Below are positions 53,465 to 63,939 of a DNA stretch of 64,000 nt, piece by piece; the first letter of the stretch is position 1, and every line of letters starts with the position of its first letter. The notes beneath the pieces were generated by a model that was given only the letters and a program-made list of their open reading frames with translations, did no database searches and had not been told where the DNA came from. The stretch is from an uncultured Lutibacter sp. (GTDB taxonomy: Bacteria > Bacteroidota > Bacteroidia > Flavobacteriales > Flavobacteriaceae). The position numbers and the translations under genes were made by a program. The DNA lies in assembly GCF_947495725.1 (NCBI RefSeq), contig NZ_CANLZZ010000005.1, positions 62,001 through 126,000 on the forward strand, read 5' to 3'.

Positions 53465-54050
53465 AATTTCAATTAAATTAATGATGATATCAATGATATT
53501 TTTATTATCAATTAACTGTTCTAAAATCAATGTTGAAAATAACAATATTGATGAAATAATTTCATTAATAATCAATAAAAACTCTATTGACTTTTATACA
53601 GTACCTAAATATTTACATAAAAAAGATGAGAAATATGGGGTTATAATTAAAGAAAAATTTGTAATTGCTATTGATTCAATGATGTCTCCAGTACCTACAT
53701 CTTTGGTCTTGAATAAACATAAACAAGAGTATAAAAAAATATTTGAGAAATTTCACGTAATAAATAATGAAAGTGAAATAAATTATGAAAAGATTAAATT
53801 AAATCATAATGTCAAAATATTAAAACTAAATAAGTCTCATATAATTAAAATACGGAATGAAACTAGTCATAAAATTTTTAATGCATTCATGTCTTTTTCT
53901 AGAATAGCTTTCAATAATAACAATAACAAGGCACTTGTTGCAGTTTCATTTGGGAGTCATTCACTAGATGTTTCATACGATTTATATTATTTAAAAAAGG
54001 AAAATGGTATTTGGAAAATTTTTGACATCGAAAATATTTCAATTTCATAA
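53451..54050 (+). CDS. Lipoprotein of unknown function
   Basis: 199 aa. Signal segment MMISMIFLLS with lipobox SINC (Cys23). The C-terminal half (FSRIAFNNNNNKALVAVSFG, then YDLYYLKKENGIWKIFDI) follows a pattern seen in many Bacteroidota lipoproteins of unknown role. Strong Asn/Lys/Ile bias and very low GC suggest acquired or fast-evolving DNA. The second copy of the direct repeat follows its stop by 20 nt. Confidence 0.65.
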   Translation: MDVIKISIKLMMISMIFLLSINCSKINVENNNIDEIISLIINKNSIDFYTVPKYLHKKDEKYGVIIKEKFVIAIDSMMSPVPTSLVLNKHKQEYKKIFEKFHVINNESEINYEKIKLNHNVKILKLNKSHIIKIRNETSHKIFNAFMSFSRIAFNNNNNKALVAVSFGSHSLDVSYDLYYLKKENGIWKIFDIENISIS

Positions 54051-54070
54051 ATATACAAACCACATCTTTT

Positions 54071-54127
54071 TATAAAAAAATAGCAGAAGAAGTACAAGTT
54101 TTAATAATTTGTACTTTTTTGTTTACT
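54071..54127 (+). repeat. Intergenic direct repeat, copy 2
   Basis: Near-identical to 53142-53196, 929 bp away. Contains AGTACAAG...TTTGTACTTTTTT, a hairpin plus T-tract. In one frame both copies read like a decayed peptide (IKKIAE-VQ), so they may be leftovers of a duplicated gene end. Confidence 0.6.
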
Positions 54128-54224
54128 AATAATTAGATTTAAAATTTTAAAAAGTAAACTAGCATCTTTTTAGTTGTGGCTCTTATCTAATTTATAATTA
54201 AATAAAAACAACAAAAATAAACTA

Positions 54225-55235
54225 TTATTTATCCACAGTAATTCTGTTTTCCCTATTTGCAAGTTCCCAAGCGGTATAAAATATAAGTTTTGTACGCTTT
54301 TGTAAGATTTCGTAATTAATTTTATCGGGAGTATCTGATGGCCTGTGATAGTTGTCATGGGTTCCATTAAAATAAAAAATAATAGGAATGTTATTTTTCG
54401 CAAAATTGTAATGATCAGATCTATAGTAAAAACGGTTTGGATCGTCCTCATCGTTATAACGATAATCCAAATCTAGTTTTGTAAATTTATGATTGATATC
54501 TTCTGATAGTGAATGTAATTCAGAACTTAATTTATCCGAACCAATAAGATATACAAACTCTGGCTTCTTTTCGTGAGCATCATCAACACGTCCAATCATA
54601 TCTATATTTAAATTAGCCACTGTATTTGCTAATGGAAAAATAGGATGATTTACATAATATTTTGAGCCTAATAAGCCTTTTTCTTCACCTGTAACATGTA
54701 AAAATAAAATAGAGCGTTTTGGTCCATTTCCATTTTCTACAGCTTTTTGAAAAGCCTCAGCAATTTCTAAAATAGCTACATTTCCTGAGCCATCATCATC
54801 GGCACCATTATAAATTTCACCATCAACAACACCTAAATGATCTAAATGCGCCGAAATCACTATTATTTCTTCTGGTTTTTCCGAGCCTTCAACAAATGCC
54901 AAAACATTTTCTGAAGGTTTTAAGTTAGGTCTTAAAAACTCGGTAGCTATGTCTTGGAAATAGTCGTCACCTCCTAACGGTGAAGGTATACCAGCATTTA
55001 TATAAAAGTTTTTTAAAAAATCTGCAGCTTTTTTTTGACCAGGTTCGCCTGTATTTCTTCCTTCAAATTCATCTGACGCAAAAATATATAAACGAGATTT
55101 TAAGTCGGCAGTAGTAATAGATTTAGCGTAAATGGTTGCAGTTTCACCAGTGGCTTCAGGTGTTCCAGGAATATGGTTGTTACTGGCACAACTTAAAATA
55201 GTTAAAGATAAAAATAGAAGAAGAAGTTTTTTCAT
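54225..55235 (-). CDS. M28-family zinc metallopeptidase, lipoprotein
   Basis: 336 aa. Lipobox LSC (Cys16). The M28 dinuclear zinc site is complete: His130 (SAHLDHLG), Asp147 (GADDDGSGN), catalytic Glu184 and Glu185 (TGEEKGLLGS), Asp212 (NIDMIGR) and His275 (SDHYNF). Probably an aminopeptidase on peptides in the periplasm or at the cell surface. Faces the accessory patch tail to tail. Confidence 0.93.
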   Translation of the reverse strand: MKKLLLLFLSLTILSCASNNHIPGTPEATGETATIYAKSITTADLKSRLYIFASDEFEGRNTGEPGQKKAADFLKNFYINAGIPSPLGGDDYFQDIATEFLRPNLKPSENVLAFVEGSEKPEEIIVISAHLDHLGVVDGEIYNGADDDGSGNVAILEIAEAFQKAVENGNGPKRSILFLHVTGEEKGLLGSKYYVNHPIFPLANTVANLNIDMIGRVDDAHEKKPEFVYLIGSDKLSSELHSLSEDINHKFTKLDLDYRYNDEDDPNRFYYRSDHYNFAKNNIPIIFYFNGTHDNYHRPSDTPDKINYEILQKRTKLIFYTAWELANRENRITVDK

Positions 55236-55273
55236 TTTATAAGTTTACAAGAATTTCAAATATATTAAAATAT

Positions 55274-56068
55274 TTAAGAATGACTTATGGTGAATTGTTT
55301 TAGCTCTTTATTAAAGCTAATTAGTTTTGAATTAAAAAGAAGTTCCAATTCATTATTTTCAATTAATGCATCTGTTTTTCCGCTAATAAATTTATCGGGT
55401 GTCATAAGCCATAGTTCGTCTGCTAATTGAAGTGTTAAATTTGTTTCGTGAGTAGAAATTATGATTGTTTTATTAAATTCTGAAGCAAGATTCTTCAACA
55501 ATGAGAATGTATTTACTGTATGGTGTAAATCTAAATGAGCCGTTGGTTCATCTAACACAATAATTGGAGTATTTTGAGCCAAGGCACGTGCAATCAAAAC
55601 CTTTTGTAATTGTCCATCACTCAATTCATAACACTTGGAATTCATTAAATGTTTGGTGTTTGTTTTTTCAAATGCCAATTGAATTATTTCCATATCGTCA
55701 TTTGTTAAATAACCAATCCAATTGGTAAATGGTTGGCGTCCAAGAGCAACTAATTCAAAAACAGTTAAGCTGCTATCGGGTAAACGTTCAGTTAAAACCA
55801 AACTTAATGTTCTAGCTAAATCATTGTTGGTTAAGGAATCTAAATTTTTATTATTGATAAACACTTCGCCAGATAAGGCAGGTTGCACTTTAGTTAAAGT
55901 TCTTAGAAGTGTAGATTTTCCTATTCCGTTTTTTCCTAGTAAGCCAACCATATTACCAGCCTTCAAACGAATATTTAAATTTGAAGCAATGGTTGTAGTT
56001 TCCTTTTTAGAACTATAACCAATACTTAAATTAGAAGTTTTTATAATATATTTTTCAGTTGAACTCAT
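55274..56068 (-). CDS. ABC importer ATPase (FecE/BtuD type)
   Basis: 264 aa. Walker A GLLGKNGIGKSTLL (43-56), signature LSDGQLQKVLIARA and Walker B PIIVLDEPTAHLD. Starts one base into the permease gene's stop, so the two are coupled. Class II importers of this kind carry ferric siderophores, haem or cobalamin. No binding-protein gene lies next to it. Confidence 0.93.
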   Translation of the reverse strand: MSSTEKYIIKTSNLSIGYSSKKETTTIASNLNIRLKAGNMVGLLGKNGIGKSTLLRTLTKVQPALSGEVFINNKNLDSLTNNDLARTLSLVLTERLPDSSLTVFELVALGRQPFTNWIGYLTNDDMEIIQLAFEKTNTKHLMNSKCYELSDGQLQKVLIARALAQNTPIIVLDEPTAHLDLHHTVNTFSLLKNLASEFNKTIIISTHETNLTLQLADELWLMTPDKFISGKTDALIENNELELLFNSKLISFNKELKQFTISHS

Positions 56069-57102
56069 TAATAATAAATTTTTCGTTTTCTAACTAATAA
56101 CCAAATAATTATAGGTGCCCCAAATAAAGATGTTATGGCATTAATTGGAAGTGTATATTCGCTATTGGGTAATTGTGAAATACTATCACATATTAACATT
56201 ATAATGGCTCCGCTAATTGCTACTGCCGGTAATAATATTTTATGATTTGATGTTGTAAATAATAATTTTGTTAAATGCGGAACTGCCAATCCTATAAACG
56301 CAATTGGTCCGGAAAAAGCGGTAATAACCCCAGTTAATAAACTAGTAGCAATTAATACAAAATTACGAGTTCTCTTTACGTTTACTCCCATACTTTTGGC
56401 ATAATTTTCACCTAATAGTAAACTGTTTAAAGGTTTTATAATTACAATTACAAATGATATTCCAATTAAAAATGTTATTGTTAAGGCCGTGATTTCTTTC
56501 CAACTTAAATTTCCTAAACTACCAAAACTCCAAAACATATATTGTTGCAATTGACTTGCGCTGCTAAAGTAGGCTAAAATACTAATCACAGCCGATGTTA
56601 AACTTCCAAACATCAACCCAATTATTAAAATAGACATGGTATTTCTTACTTTTATTGCCGCTATCATAACTGCAGAAAGCACTAAAAACGATCCTAAACT
56701 GGCCGCAAATGCCAATCCAAAATTGGTAAATGCATAACTAGCTATGTTTGCTCCTAAAAATGAAGCTCCTAAAATTAAAATGGCAACACCTAAACTAGCA
56801 CCTGAGCTTATTCCTAAAACAAAAGGCCCTGCAAGTGGATTTCTAAACAAAGTTTGCATTAATAAACCACTAATAGATAAGCCCGATCCTACAATTATGG
56901 CTGTAATAGCTTTTGGTAACCGATAATTTTGAACAATTGCTCTCCAAGATTCTTTTTCAACTTCGCCATTAAATAGGCTTCCAATAATTCCCTTCAATGG
57001 AATATAAACAGAGCCTAAACTAATATTTATAAAGAAAATTATAAGAAGAACTGCTATTAAAATAACAAAAGTGTTTTTGTAGGATTTTGCTGTTGTAATC
57101 AA
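56068..57102 (-). CDS. FecCD/BtuC-family ABC permease
   Basis: 344 aa with about ten membrane helices. Family motifs: [23 protein letters not shown] (about 54-76), [20 protein letters not shown], and the coupling region [17 protein letters not shown]. Moves iron-siderophore, haem or B12 across the inner membrane with the ATPase above. B12 would interest this cell because of the B12-binding MerR, but substrate cannot be told from sequence. Overlaps rdgB by four bases. Confidence 0.92.
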   Translation of the reverse strand: MITTAKSYKNTFVILIAVLLIIFFINISLGSVYIPLKGIIGSLFNGEVEKESWRAIVQNYRLPKAITAIIVGSGLSISGLLMQTLFRNPLAGPFVLGISSGASLGVAILILGASFLGANIASYAFTNFGLAFAASLGSFLVLSAVMIAAIKVRNTMSILIIGLMFGSLTSAVISILAYFSSASQLQQYMFWSFGSLGNLSWKEITALTITFLIGISFVIVIIKPLNSLLLGENYAKSMGVNVKRTRNFVLIATSLLTGVITAFSGPIAFIGLAVPHLTKLLFTTSNHKILLPAVAISGAIIMLICDSISQLPNSEYTLPINAITSLFGAPIIIWLLVRKRKIYY

Positions 57103-57683
57103 GAGTAGCTATTTAAAAATGTTACTAATTTTTCTATTGCCTTTCCTCTATGGCTAATAGAGCCTTTTTCAGTCATTTCCATTTCGGCAAACGATTTTTT
57201 AAACCCTTTAGGTCTAAAAACAGGATCGTAACCAAAGCCACTAGACCCTTGTTTGTTTTTTAAAATTTCACCTTTACAAATACCTTCAAATACAAATTGT
57301 TTTCCTTCAATATTTAAGGCAATGGCAGTTCTAAATTGGGCATTTCTGTTTAAAGTTTCGCCCATCTCGCTCAATAATTTTAGAATATTGTCTTCAGAAT
57401 TACAAGTTTCACCAGCATATCTTGCCGAATATACTCCTGGAGCATTATTTAAAGCTTCAACTTCCAAACCAGTGTCATCTGCAAAACAGTTTAAACCATA
57501 TTTTTTTGTAATGTAATCGGCTTTTAAAATGGCATTACCTTCTAAAGATGTGGCTGTTTCAGGAATGTCATCAAAGCAATTTATTTCGGCTAAACTTACA
57601 ATTTCAAAATTGGTAAGCATAGCTTTAACTTCTTCAAGTTTATTCTTATTATTAGTTGCAAAAACTAATTTTAATTTACTCAT
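57099..57683 (-). CDS. rdgB: XTP/dITP diphosphatase (RdgB/HAM1)
   Basis: 194 aa. [12 protein letters not shown] at the N-terminus (8-19), [13 protein letters not shown] with GVYSARYAG, and the C-terminal [10 protein letters not shown] are the family's purine-nucleotide site. Removes deaminated purine nucleotides (dITP, XTP). Overlaps rlmH by 8 nt. Confidence 0.95.
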   Translation of the reverse strand: MSKLKLVFATNNKNKLEEVKAMLTNFEIVSLAEINCFDDIPETATSLEGNAILKADYITKKYGLNCFADDTGLEVEALNNAPGVYSARYAGETCNSEDNILKLLSEMGETLNRNAQFRTAIALNIEGKQFVFEGICKGEILKNKQGSSGFGYDPVFRPKGFKKSFAEMEMTEKGSISHRGKAIEKLVTFLNSYS

Positions 57684-58149
57684 GATGGTAGGGTTCGTTT
57701 TTTAAAATTGTATAAGCTCTATAAATTTGTTCAACAACAAATAACCTAATCATTTGGTGCGAAAAGGTCATTTTAGATAATGAAATTTTTCCTGTTGCTT
57801 TTTTATAAACGGCTTCAGAAAAACCATAAGGACCACCAATTACCAATACTAATTGCTTAATTCCTGAATTCATTTTTTTCTGAAGGAATTTAGAAAAATC
57901 TATAGATCTAAATTCTTTTCCTTTTTCGTCTAATAAAAGTAATTCATCCGTTGGAGCCAATTTTTTTAAAATTAGTTCTCCTTCTTTTTCCTTTTGTTGT
58001 TGCTCGCTTAAATTCTTAACATTTTTAATATCAGGAATTACTTCTAAGTTAAACCCAATGTAATGTTTCAACCTTTTTTGATAGTTTTCAATTAGCGATT
58101 GTAAATTTTTATCATCGGTTTTACCAATAGCAAGTAATTTGATTTTCAT
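57676..58149 (-). CDS. rlmH: 23S rRNA pseudouridine-1915 N3-methyltransferase
   Basis: 157-aa SPOUT methyltransferase. [10 protein letters not shown] start, [12 protein letters not shown], the knot motif [15 protein letters not shown] (about 101-115) and [23 protein letters not shown] with the terminal EPYHHE are diagnostic. Modifies helix 69 of 23S rRNA. Confidence 0.96.
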   Translation of the reverse strand: MKIKLLAIGKTDDKNLQSLIENYQKRLKHYIGFNLEVIPDIKNVKNLSEQQQKEKEGELILKKLAPTDELLLLDEKGKEFRSIDFSKFLQKKMNSGIKQLVLVIGGPYGFSEAVYKKATGKISLSKMTFSHQMIRLFVVEQIYRAYTILKNEPYHHE

Positions 58150-58226
58150 TCAGCAAATATAAAAAGAAATAAAGATGAATTTTTTGAAAATAAAAAAGTT
58201 ATTTTTGTGTGAAAATACGAACAAAA

Positions 58227-59084
58227 ATGATAAGTAAAGAACAATTTGAAAAAGAACTAGATTTAATAATTGCAAATGCAATAAGAGAAGATGTAGGAGA
58301 AGGCGATCATAGCTCGCTAGCTTGTATTCCGGAAAATGCAATGGGAAAAGCGAAACTTTTGGTAAAAGAAGATGGAATAATTGCCGGAGTTGAAATGGCT
58401 AAAAGAATTTTTAAGTATGTAGATGCAGATATGGAAGTTGAAACACTTATTAATGATGGTACGCCTGTTAAATATGGCGATATCGTTTTTTATGTTACCG
58501 GTAGGTCTCAATCTATTTTAAAAGCGGAGCGTTTAGTGTTAAATGTTTTACAAAGAATGAGTGCAATTGCAACAAAAACAAACGAATTTGTAAAATTGTT
58601 AGAAGGTACAAAAACAAAAGTATTAGATACACGCAAAACTACTCCAGGAATTAGAGCTATTGAAAAATGGGCCGTAGTTATTGGAGGTGGAGAAAACCAT
58701 AGATTTGCTTTGTATGACATGATTATGTTAAAAGACAATCATATCGATTTTTGTGGTGGTGTTGCAAAAGCAATTTCTCAAACAAAAAAATACTTAAAAG
58801 AAAACAGTCTAGATCTAAAAATAATAGTAGAAGCCAGAAGTTTGGAGGAAATTAAAGAAATTTTAGCTGAAGGTGGTGTTTACAGAATTTTAATTGATAA
58901 CTTTAATTATGAAGATACAATTACTGCGGTTAATTTAATTGGAGATCAATGTCAAACGGAATCTTCAGGAGGAATTAATTTAGAAACAGCTCGTAAATAT
59001 GCCGAATGTGGTGTAGATTGTATTTCATCTGGAGCTTTAACACATTCTGTTCATAATATGGACTTGAGTTTGAAAGCTGTATAA
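58227..59084 (+). CDS. nadC: Nicotinate-nucleotide pyrophosphorylase (carboxylating)
   Basis: 285 aa from the ATG at 58227; an in-frame GTG at 58209 is less likely since the conserved N-terminus begins at MISKEQFEKEL. Turns quinolinate and PRPP into nicotinate mononucleotide in NAD synthesis. Active-site segments: DTRKTTPGIRAIEKWAV, GGGENHRFALYDMIMLKDNH and SSGALTHS. nadA and nadB are not in the window. Overlaps the next gene by one base. Confidence 0.95.
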   Translation: MISKEQFEKELDLIIANAIREDVGEGDHSSLACIPENAMGKAKLLVKEDGIIAGVEMAKRIFKYVDADMEVETLINDGTPVKYGDIVFYVTGRSQSILKAERLVLNVLQRMSAIATKTNEFVKLLEGTKTKVLDTRKTTPGIRAIEKWAVVIGGGENHRFALYDMIMLKDNHIDFCGGVAKAISQTKKYLKENSLDLKIIVEARSLEEIKEILAEGGVYRILIDNFNYEDTITAVNLIGDQCQTESSGGINLETARKYAECGVDCISSGALTHSVHNMDLSLKAV

Positions 59085-60019
59085 TGATTAAAACCGTAGA
59101 AGATAGCCTTAAAAAAATACCAATTTTAAATTGGTTGGTAACTCTTGGAAAAAAGATAAGAATTCCTGGTTTACAAGGCATGTCACTCTACGATATTATT
59201 GAAATGTATGTAATAGGAATTGTAAAAGGAGCCTTAACTTCGAGAGCTGGAGGAATTGCCTTTAGTTTTTTTATGGCGTTGTTTCCTTTTATTTTATTCA
59301 TTCTTACATTAATTCCTTACGTTCCAATTGAAGGTTTTCAAGAAGATTTTTTGGTAATGATAGAACAATTATTACCTCCAAATACAGCAGAAACAGTTCA
59401 TGTAGTTATTGAAGACATTGCAAATAATAGGTATGGAGGTTTGTTATCATTCGGTTTTTTAGCTTCTATTTTTCTAATGACCAACGGGGTAAATGCCATT
59501 TTGGGTGGTTTTGAATATTCATATCACGTAACCGAAATGCGAAGCATTTTACGTCAGTATTTTATCTCAATGGGAATGTCAATTTTATTATCAATTACAT
59601 TAATTGCAACAGTAGCAATAATAATTTATTTTGAAATTGGTATTGAAAATTTAAAAAATAAAGGCTGGGTAAAAGATGAACTTTTTTGGGTTGAAAAAGG
59701 TCAGTTTTTGTTTTTTGTAATGTTAATATTTGTCACTGTTTCATTTTTATATAAATATGGTACAAAAGAGGTAAAGCATTATTCGTTTTTCACTCCAGGT
59801 TCAATATTAACAACACTATTGACCATACTTATGTTTAAATTATTTTCAATTTATGTATTGAAATTTGCAACCTATAATCAATTATATGGATCTATTGGAA
59901 CTTTATTGGTTTTAATGCTTTTTGTTTGGTTAAATTCAATAATATTATTGTTAGGTTTTGAGTTAAATGCCAGTATAAATCGCTTAAAAAGAATGCATCC
60001 TAAAGAAAGAGAACTATGA
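59084..60019 (+). CDS. YihY/BrkB-family membrane protein
   Basis: 311 aa, about six membrane helices. Contains [24 protein letters not shown] (about 46-69) and, near the end, [16 protein letters not shown], typical of YihY/BrkB. Older annotations call this RNase BN, which is wrong. The transport function is unknown. Overlaps nadC by one base and kdsB by four. Confidence 0.9.
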   Translation: MIKTVEDSLKKIPILNWLVTLGKKIRIPGLQGMSLYDIIEMYVIGIVKGALTSRAGGIAFSFFMALFPFILFILTLIPYVPIEGFQEDFLVMIEQLLPPNTAETVHVVIEDIANNRYGGLLSFGFLASIFLMTNGVNAILGGFEYSYHVTEMRSILRQYFISMGMSILLSITLIATVAIIIYFEIGIENLKNKGWVKDELFWVEKGQFLFFVMLIFVTVSFLYKYGTKEVKHYSFFTPGSILTTLLTILMFKLFSIYVLKFATYNQLYGSIGTLLVLMLFVWLNSIILLLGFELNASINRLKRMHPKEREL

Positions 60020-60747
60020 AAGTAATAGCTATGATTCCTGCTCGATTTGAAGCAAGCCGATTTCCAGGTAAACTAATGAAAGACTTGGCCGGAAAATCTG
60101 TTATTTTAAGAACCTATGAAGCAACAAAAGAGTCTAATTTATTTGATGAAGTTTATGTAGTAACCGATAGTACTATTATTTTTGATGAAATTGTTTCAAA
60201 TGGAGGAAAAGCAATAAAAAGTATTAAAGAACACCAGTCGGGTAGCGATAGAATTGCTGAAGCAGTAGAGAATTTAGCTATTGATATTGTGGTTAACGTT
60301 CAAGGAGATGAACCTTTTACGCAAAAAGAACCATTACAAAAACTATTGGAAGTTTTTAAAAACGACACTCAGAAAGAAGTTGATATTGCGTCATTAAAAA
60401 TAAAAATGGAAGATTTGGATGAAATTAACAATCCAAATAATGTAAAAGTGGTTTCCGATGAGCAAAATTTTGCAATGTATTTTTCGCGTTCACCAATTCC
60501 TTATCCAAGAGATATAAACTTTGCTGAATATTTTAAACATATTGGAATTTATGCTTTTAGAAAAGAGGCGCTTTTAAAATTTACACAACTACCCGTAAAT
60601 AAATTAGAAGCAGCAGAGAAATTAGAGAACCTTCGTTTTTTGGCACATGGTTTGAAAGTTAAAATGGTAGAAACAAATCAAATTGCAATTGGTATAGATA
60701 CTCCAGAGGATTTAATTAAGGCCAATGCAATTTTTAAAGCCAAATAA
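60016..60747 (+). CDS. kdsB: 3-deoxy-manno-octulosonate cytidylyltransferase
   Basis: 243 aa. [16 protein letters not shown] (5-20), [19 protein letters not shown] and [12 protein letters not shown] are the CMP-Kdo synthetase signatures. Activates Kdo for lipopolysaccharide inner core. Translationally coupled to yihY; DUF4126 follows after 2 nt. Confidence 0.96.
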   Translation: MKVIAMIPARFEASRFPGKLMKDLAGKSVILRTYEATKESNLFDEVYVVTDSTIIFDEIVSNGGKAIKSIKEHQSGSDRIAEAVENLAIDIVVNVQGDEPFTQKEPLQKLLEVFKNDTQKEVDIASLKIKMEDLDEINNPNNVKVVSDEQNFAMYFSRSPIPYPRDINFAEYFKHIGIYAFRKEALLKFTQLPVNKLEAAEKLENLRFLAHGLKVKMVETNQIAIGIDTPEDLIKANAIFKAK

Positions 60748-60749
60748 AA

Positions 60750-61322
60750 ATGAATATTTCACCCGAAACAATTTTTAGTATTATAATAGGTATTGGACTG
60801 GCAGCATCAGTCGGATTTAGAATATTTGTCCCCTTATTTGCACTTAGTTTAGCTTCATTCTATGGAATAATTCCCTTAAATGAAAGTTGGGAATGGGTTG
60901 GAAGCTCTACAGCTATCATTATTTTAGGAATGGCAACTTTAGTGGAGATTCTGGCTTATTTTATTCCTTGGTTCGATAATTTATTGGATACCATTGCTGT
61001 ACCACTTGCTGCAGTTGCAGGTACTGCCGTTATGGTAGCAACGGTAAGCGATTTAGATCCAACAATAACCTGGGCATTAGCAATTATTGCTGGTGGTGGA
61101 ACTGCAACGGCAATTAAAGGCTCAACAAGTACAACTCGTTTAGCATCAACAGCTTCTACGGCCGGAATTGCAAATCCCATAATTTCTACTGTTGAAACGG
61201 GAAGTTCAATTATTATGTCTGTACTTGCTATTTTTATTCCTGTTTTAGCAATTATTTTAGTAGTATTCATTTTTTGGATACTTATTAAAGTTTTTAAATT
61301 ATTTAAAAAATCGAAAGAATGA
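60750..61322 (+). CDS. DUF4126 membrane protein
   Basis: 190 aa with about five membrane helices; IGLAASVGFRIFVPLFALSLA (16-36) and the Gly/Ala/Thr-rich IIAGGGTATAIKGSTSTTRLAST stretch match DUF4126. Function unknown. It overlaps the next gene by four bases. Confidence 0.85.
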   Translation: MNISPETIFSIIIGIGLAASVGFRIFVPLFALSLASFYGIIPLNESWEWVGSSTAIIILGMATLVEILAYFIPWFDNLLDTIAVPLAAVAGTAVMVATVSDLDPTITWALAIIAGGGTATAIKGSTSTTRLASTASTAGIANPIISTVETGSSIIMSVLAIFIPVLAIILVVFIFWILIKVFKLFKKSKE

Positions 61323-61795
61323 GTTATACCAATCAACAACCAAAAGACTTTATAAAATCCTTGCAAATAATTCATATAGCTTTGCTAGCTGGTGTTTTAA
61401 TATTTGGAGCCTATGTAGCTTTTAATGCAAAAAACACTTTGTTTTTTTCTTATGAAGAAGATAAACCTTTTTTGTTTTTAGCAATAATAATTGCCTTCTC
61501 AGGTAACTTAGCTAGTAAGTATTTGTATTCAAAATTATTGAAGCAAGTTCCAGATAAAGCCGATTTAAATGAGAAAGCTATTAAATATAGTACGGCACAT
61601 ATTTTTAGAATGGCAATGTTAGAGTTCCCTGCTTTTATGTGTATTTTCTTTGCAATGCAAACCAATAATAGTTTTTATTTTGTGTTGGTAGCGATTTTGG
61701 TTTTAATGATGTTTGCCATTTTTCCAACTAAAAGTAAGTTTGAAAATGATATACCTCTTACAAGTAACGAAAAATCAATATTAGAAAAGCTTTAA
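61319..61795 (+). CDS. Small integral membrane protein
   Basis: 158 aa, four predicted helices (about 20-38, 51-68, 93-112, 115-130) and a charged C-terminus. No family recognised; similar proteins follow DUF4126 genes in related bacteria as far as I recall. Coupled to DUF4126 by an ATGA overlap. Confidence 0.75.
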   Translation: MSYTNQQPKDFIKSLQIIHIALLAGVLIFGAYVAFNAKNTLFFSYEEDKPFLFLAIIIAFSGNLASKYLYSKLLKQVPDKADLNEKAIKYSTAHIFRMAMLEFPAFMCIFFAMQTNNSFYFVLVAILVLMMFAIFPTKSKFENDIPLTSNEKSILEKL

Positions 61796-61838
61796 TTAGT
61801 TTTATAAATTTTAGATATTTGCATCCTAATTTTAACAA

Positions 61839-63209
61839 ATGGCACAAAAACCTGGTATACCAAAAGGAACAAGAGATTTTACACCAACCGAAGTAGCTAA
61901 AAGAAACTACATTTTTTCTACTATTAAAGAAATTTTTGAAGTATATGGATTTCAGCCTATTGAAACTCCATCTTTTGAAAATTCTTCAACCTTAATGGGG
62001 AAGTATGGCGATGAAGGTGATCGATTAATTTTTAAAATTCTAAATTCGGGAGATTATTTAAAAAAAGTTGATGAAGGCTTACTTTCTGAAAAAGATAGTT
62101 TAAAGGTAACCTCAAAAATTTCGGAAAAAGCTTTACGTTACGATTTAACAGTGCCTTTTGCACGCTACGTGGTACAACATCAAAACGAAATTGAATTTCC
62201 TTTTAAAAGATATCAAATGCAACCAGTTTGGCGTGCAGACAGACCACAAAAAGGTCGGTTTAGAGAATTTTACCAATGCGATGCAGATGTTGTTGGTAGT
62301 AAAGGATTGTGGCAGGAAGTTGAGTTTGTTCAATTATACGATGCTGTTTTTAGCAAGTTAAAGTTAGTTGGTACAACTATAAAGCTTAACAACAGAAAAA
62401 TACTTGCAGGAATTGCTGAAATTATTGGCGCAAAAGATAAATTAATAGATTTTACAGTTGCACTTGATAAGTTAGATAAAATTGGGGCAGAAGGAGTAAC
62501 TAACGAAATGTTAAGTAAGGGAATTTCTGAAGACGCTATTGAAAAAGTACAACCATTGTTTAATTTTAATGGCAGTAACCAGGAGAAATTAAATCAGCTA
62601 CAAGAAATGTTGGCTGAATCTGAAGAAGGAATAAAAGGTGTTGAGGATTTAAGATTTATTGTTGATAATGTGGAAGCATTAGGTTTACAATCGGCAAATT
62701 TAGATTTAGATGTAACACTTGCAAGAGGGTTAAACTATTATACTGGAGCAATTTATGAGGTTTCTGCACCTAAAGGTGTAAGTATGGGATCCATTGGTGG
62801 TGGCGGAAGATATGATGATTTAACTGGAATATTTGGATTGAAAGATGTGAGTGGAGTAGGAATTTCATTTGGATTGGATAGAATTTATTTGGTATTAGAT
62901 GAATTAAATTTATTTGATGAAGTGGAGCTTCCAAAACCAAGAGTTTTATTCATAAATTTTGGAGAAAATGAAGCGAGCTATTGTATGAAAGCCTTAGTTG
63001 AATTCAGAAAAAAAGGCATTAAATCAGAATTGTATCCAGATAGTGCTAAAATGAAAAAACAAATGAATTATGCAAATAGAAGAGAAATTCCATTTGTTGT
63101 AATTGTAGGTTCAACAGAAATTGAAAATCATAATTTTACGTTAAAAAATATGCAAACTGGTGATCAGCAAGTATGTAGTTTAGAAGAATTACTCAAAATC
63201 ACTGCCTAA
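61839..63209 (+). CDS. hisS: Histidyl-tRNA synthetase
   Basis: 456 aa, class II synthetase. [14 protein letters not shown] (9-22), motif 2 [23 protein letters not shown], the histidine loop [13 protein letters not shown] and motif 3 GGGRYDDL with GISFGLDR. The C-terminal anticodon domain ends LEELLKI. Normal length for the longer bacterial form. Confidence 0.96.
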   Translation: MAQKPGIPKGTRDFTPTEVAKRNYIFSTIKEIFEVYGFQPIETPSFENSSTLMGKYGDEGDRLIFKILNSGDYLKKVDEGLLSEKDSLKVTSKISEKALRYDLTVPFARYVVQHQNEIEFPFKRYQMQPVWRADRPQKGRFREFYQCDADVVGSKGLWQEVEFVQLYDAVFSKLKLVGTTIKLNNRKILAGIAEIIGAKDKLIDFTVALDKLDKIGAEGVTNEMLSKGISEDAIEKVQPLFNFNGSNQEKLNQLQEMLAESEEGIKGVEDLRFIVDNVEALGLQSANLDLDVTLARGLNYYTGAIYEVSAPKGVSMGSIGGGGRYDDLTGIFGLKDVSGVGISFGLDRIYLVLDELNLFDEVELPKPRVLFINFGENEASYCMKALVEFRKKGIKSELYPDSAKMKKQMNYANRREIPFVVIVGSTEIENHNFTLKNMQTGDQQVCSLEELLKITA

Positions 63210-63226
63210 TTTTAAAAAGTAAGTTG

Positions 63227-63234
63227 TAAATTTG
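63227..63234 (+). promoter_or_regulatory. Candidate -7 element of the housekeeping folE
   Basis: TAAATTTG matches TAnnTTTG. No TTTG at the proper distance upstream. The start site would be near 63240, 13 nt before the first ATG. Confidence 0.45.
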
Positions 63235-63252
63235 CGAGCTAATTGAAAGATA

Positions 63253-63939
63253 ATGTTTGAAGGTAAAGACATAATGACAAATAAAATAGATGAATTAGGA
63301 GAAGATCATATTGGTTCTTCTGCTAAAACTCCTTTAAGAGATGATGCATTTAAATTATCTGATGAAGAAAAAAGAAAACGTATAGAAAGTAGTGTGCGTG
63401 ATATTTTGGATACATTAGGAATGGATTTAAATGATGACAGTATAAAAGGCACTCCGAGAAGAGTGGCAAAAGCTTATGTAGATGAAATATTTGGAGGATT
63501 AAATCCTGCAAATCGACCAAAATTATCCACATTTGATAATAATTATAAGTATGGTGAAATGTTAGTAGAAAAAAACATTGTGGTTTATTCTACCTGCGAG
63601 CATCATTTATTACCTATAATTGGACGTGCTCATGTTGCTTATATTTCTAACGGAAACGTTATTGGTTTGTCTAAAATGAACAGAATAGTAGACTATTTTG
63701 CAAAAAGACCACAAGTTCAAGAACGTTTAACTATGCAAGTAGTTCAGGCGCTACAACAAGCTATGGGAACTGAAGATGTTGCTTGTGTTATTGACGCAAA
63801 ACACTTATGTGTAAATTCAAGAGGTGTTAAAGATATTGACAGTAGTACTGTAACTTCAGAATTTGGTGGTAAATTTAAAGACAAAGACGTTCGAAGAGAG
63901 TTTTTAGATTATATTAAAATGGATACGGATTTTGATTAA
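63253..63939 (+). CDS. folE: GTP cyclohydrolase I, housekeeping copy
   Basis: 228 aa from the first ATG; MTNKIDELGEDH at residue 8 (63274) is an equally possible start. Zinc ligands Cys115/His118 (TCEHHL) and Cys186 (HLCVNSRG); substrate loop GNVIGLSKMNRIV. Clearly homologous to the light-island copy at 30455-31156, but isolated from pterin genes and lacking the 30-bp operator, so it probably supplies folate constitutively. Confidence 0.95.
   Translation: MFEGKDIMTNKIDELGEDHIGSSAKTPLRDDAFKLSDEEKRKRIESSVRDILDTLGMDLNDDSIKGTPRRVAKAYVDEIFGGLNPANRPKLSTFDNNYKYGEMLVEKNIVVYSTCEHHLLPIIGRAHVAYISNGNVIGLSKMNRIVDYFAKRPQVQERLTMQVVQALQQAMGTEDVACVIDAKHLCVNSRGVKDIDSSTVTSEFGGKFKDKDVRREFLDYIKMDTDFD

Noticed and set aside
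58209-58226. GTG start for nadC
   Set aside because: The ATG at 58227 matches the conserved start of the protein.
59084-60019. Ribonuclease BN
   Set aside because: Old misnaming of the YihY family; the sequence is an integral membrane protein without nuclease motifs.
60956-61375. 139-aa open frame antisense to the DUF4126 gene
   Set aside because: Ala/Val/Ile-rich mirror of the Gly/Ala-rich membrane protein; the plus-strand gene is coupled to both neighbours.
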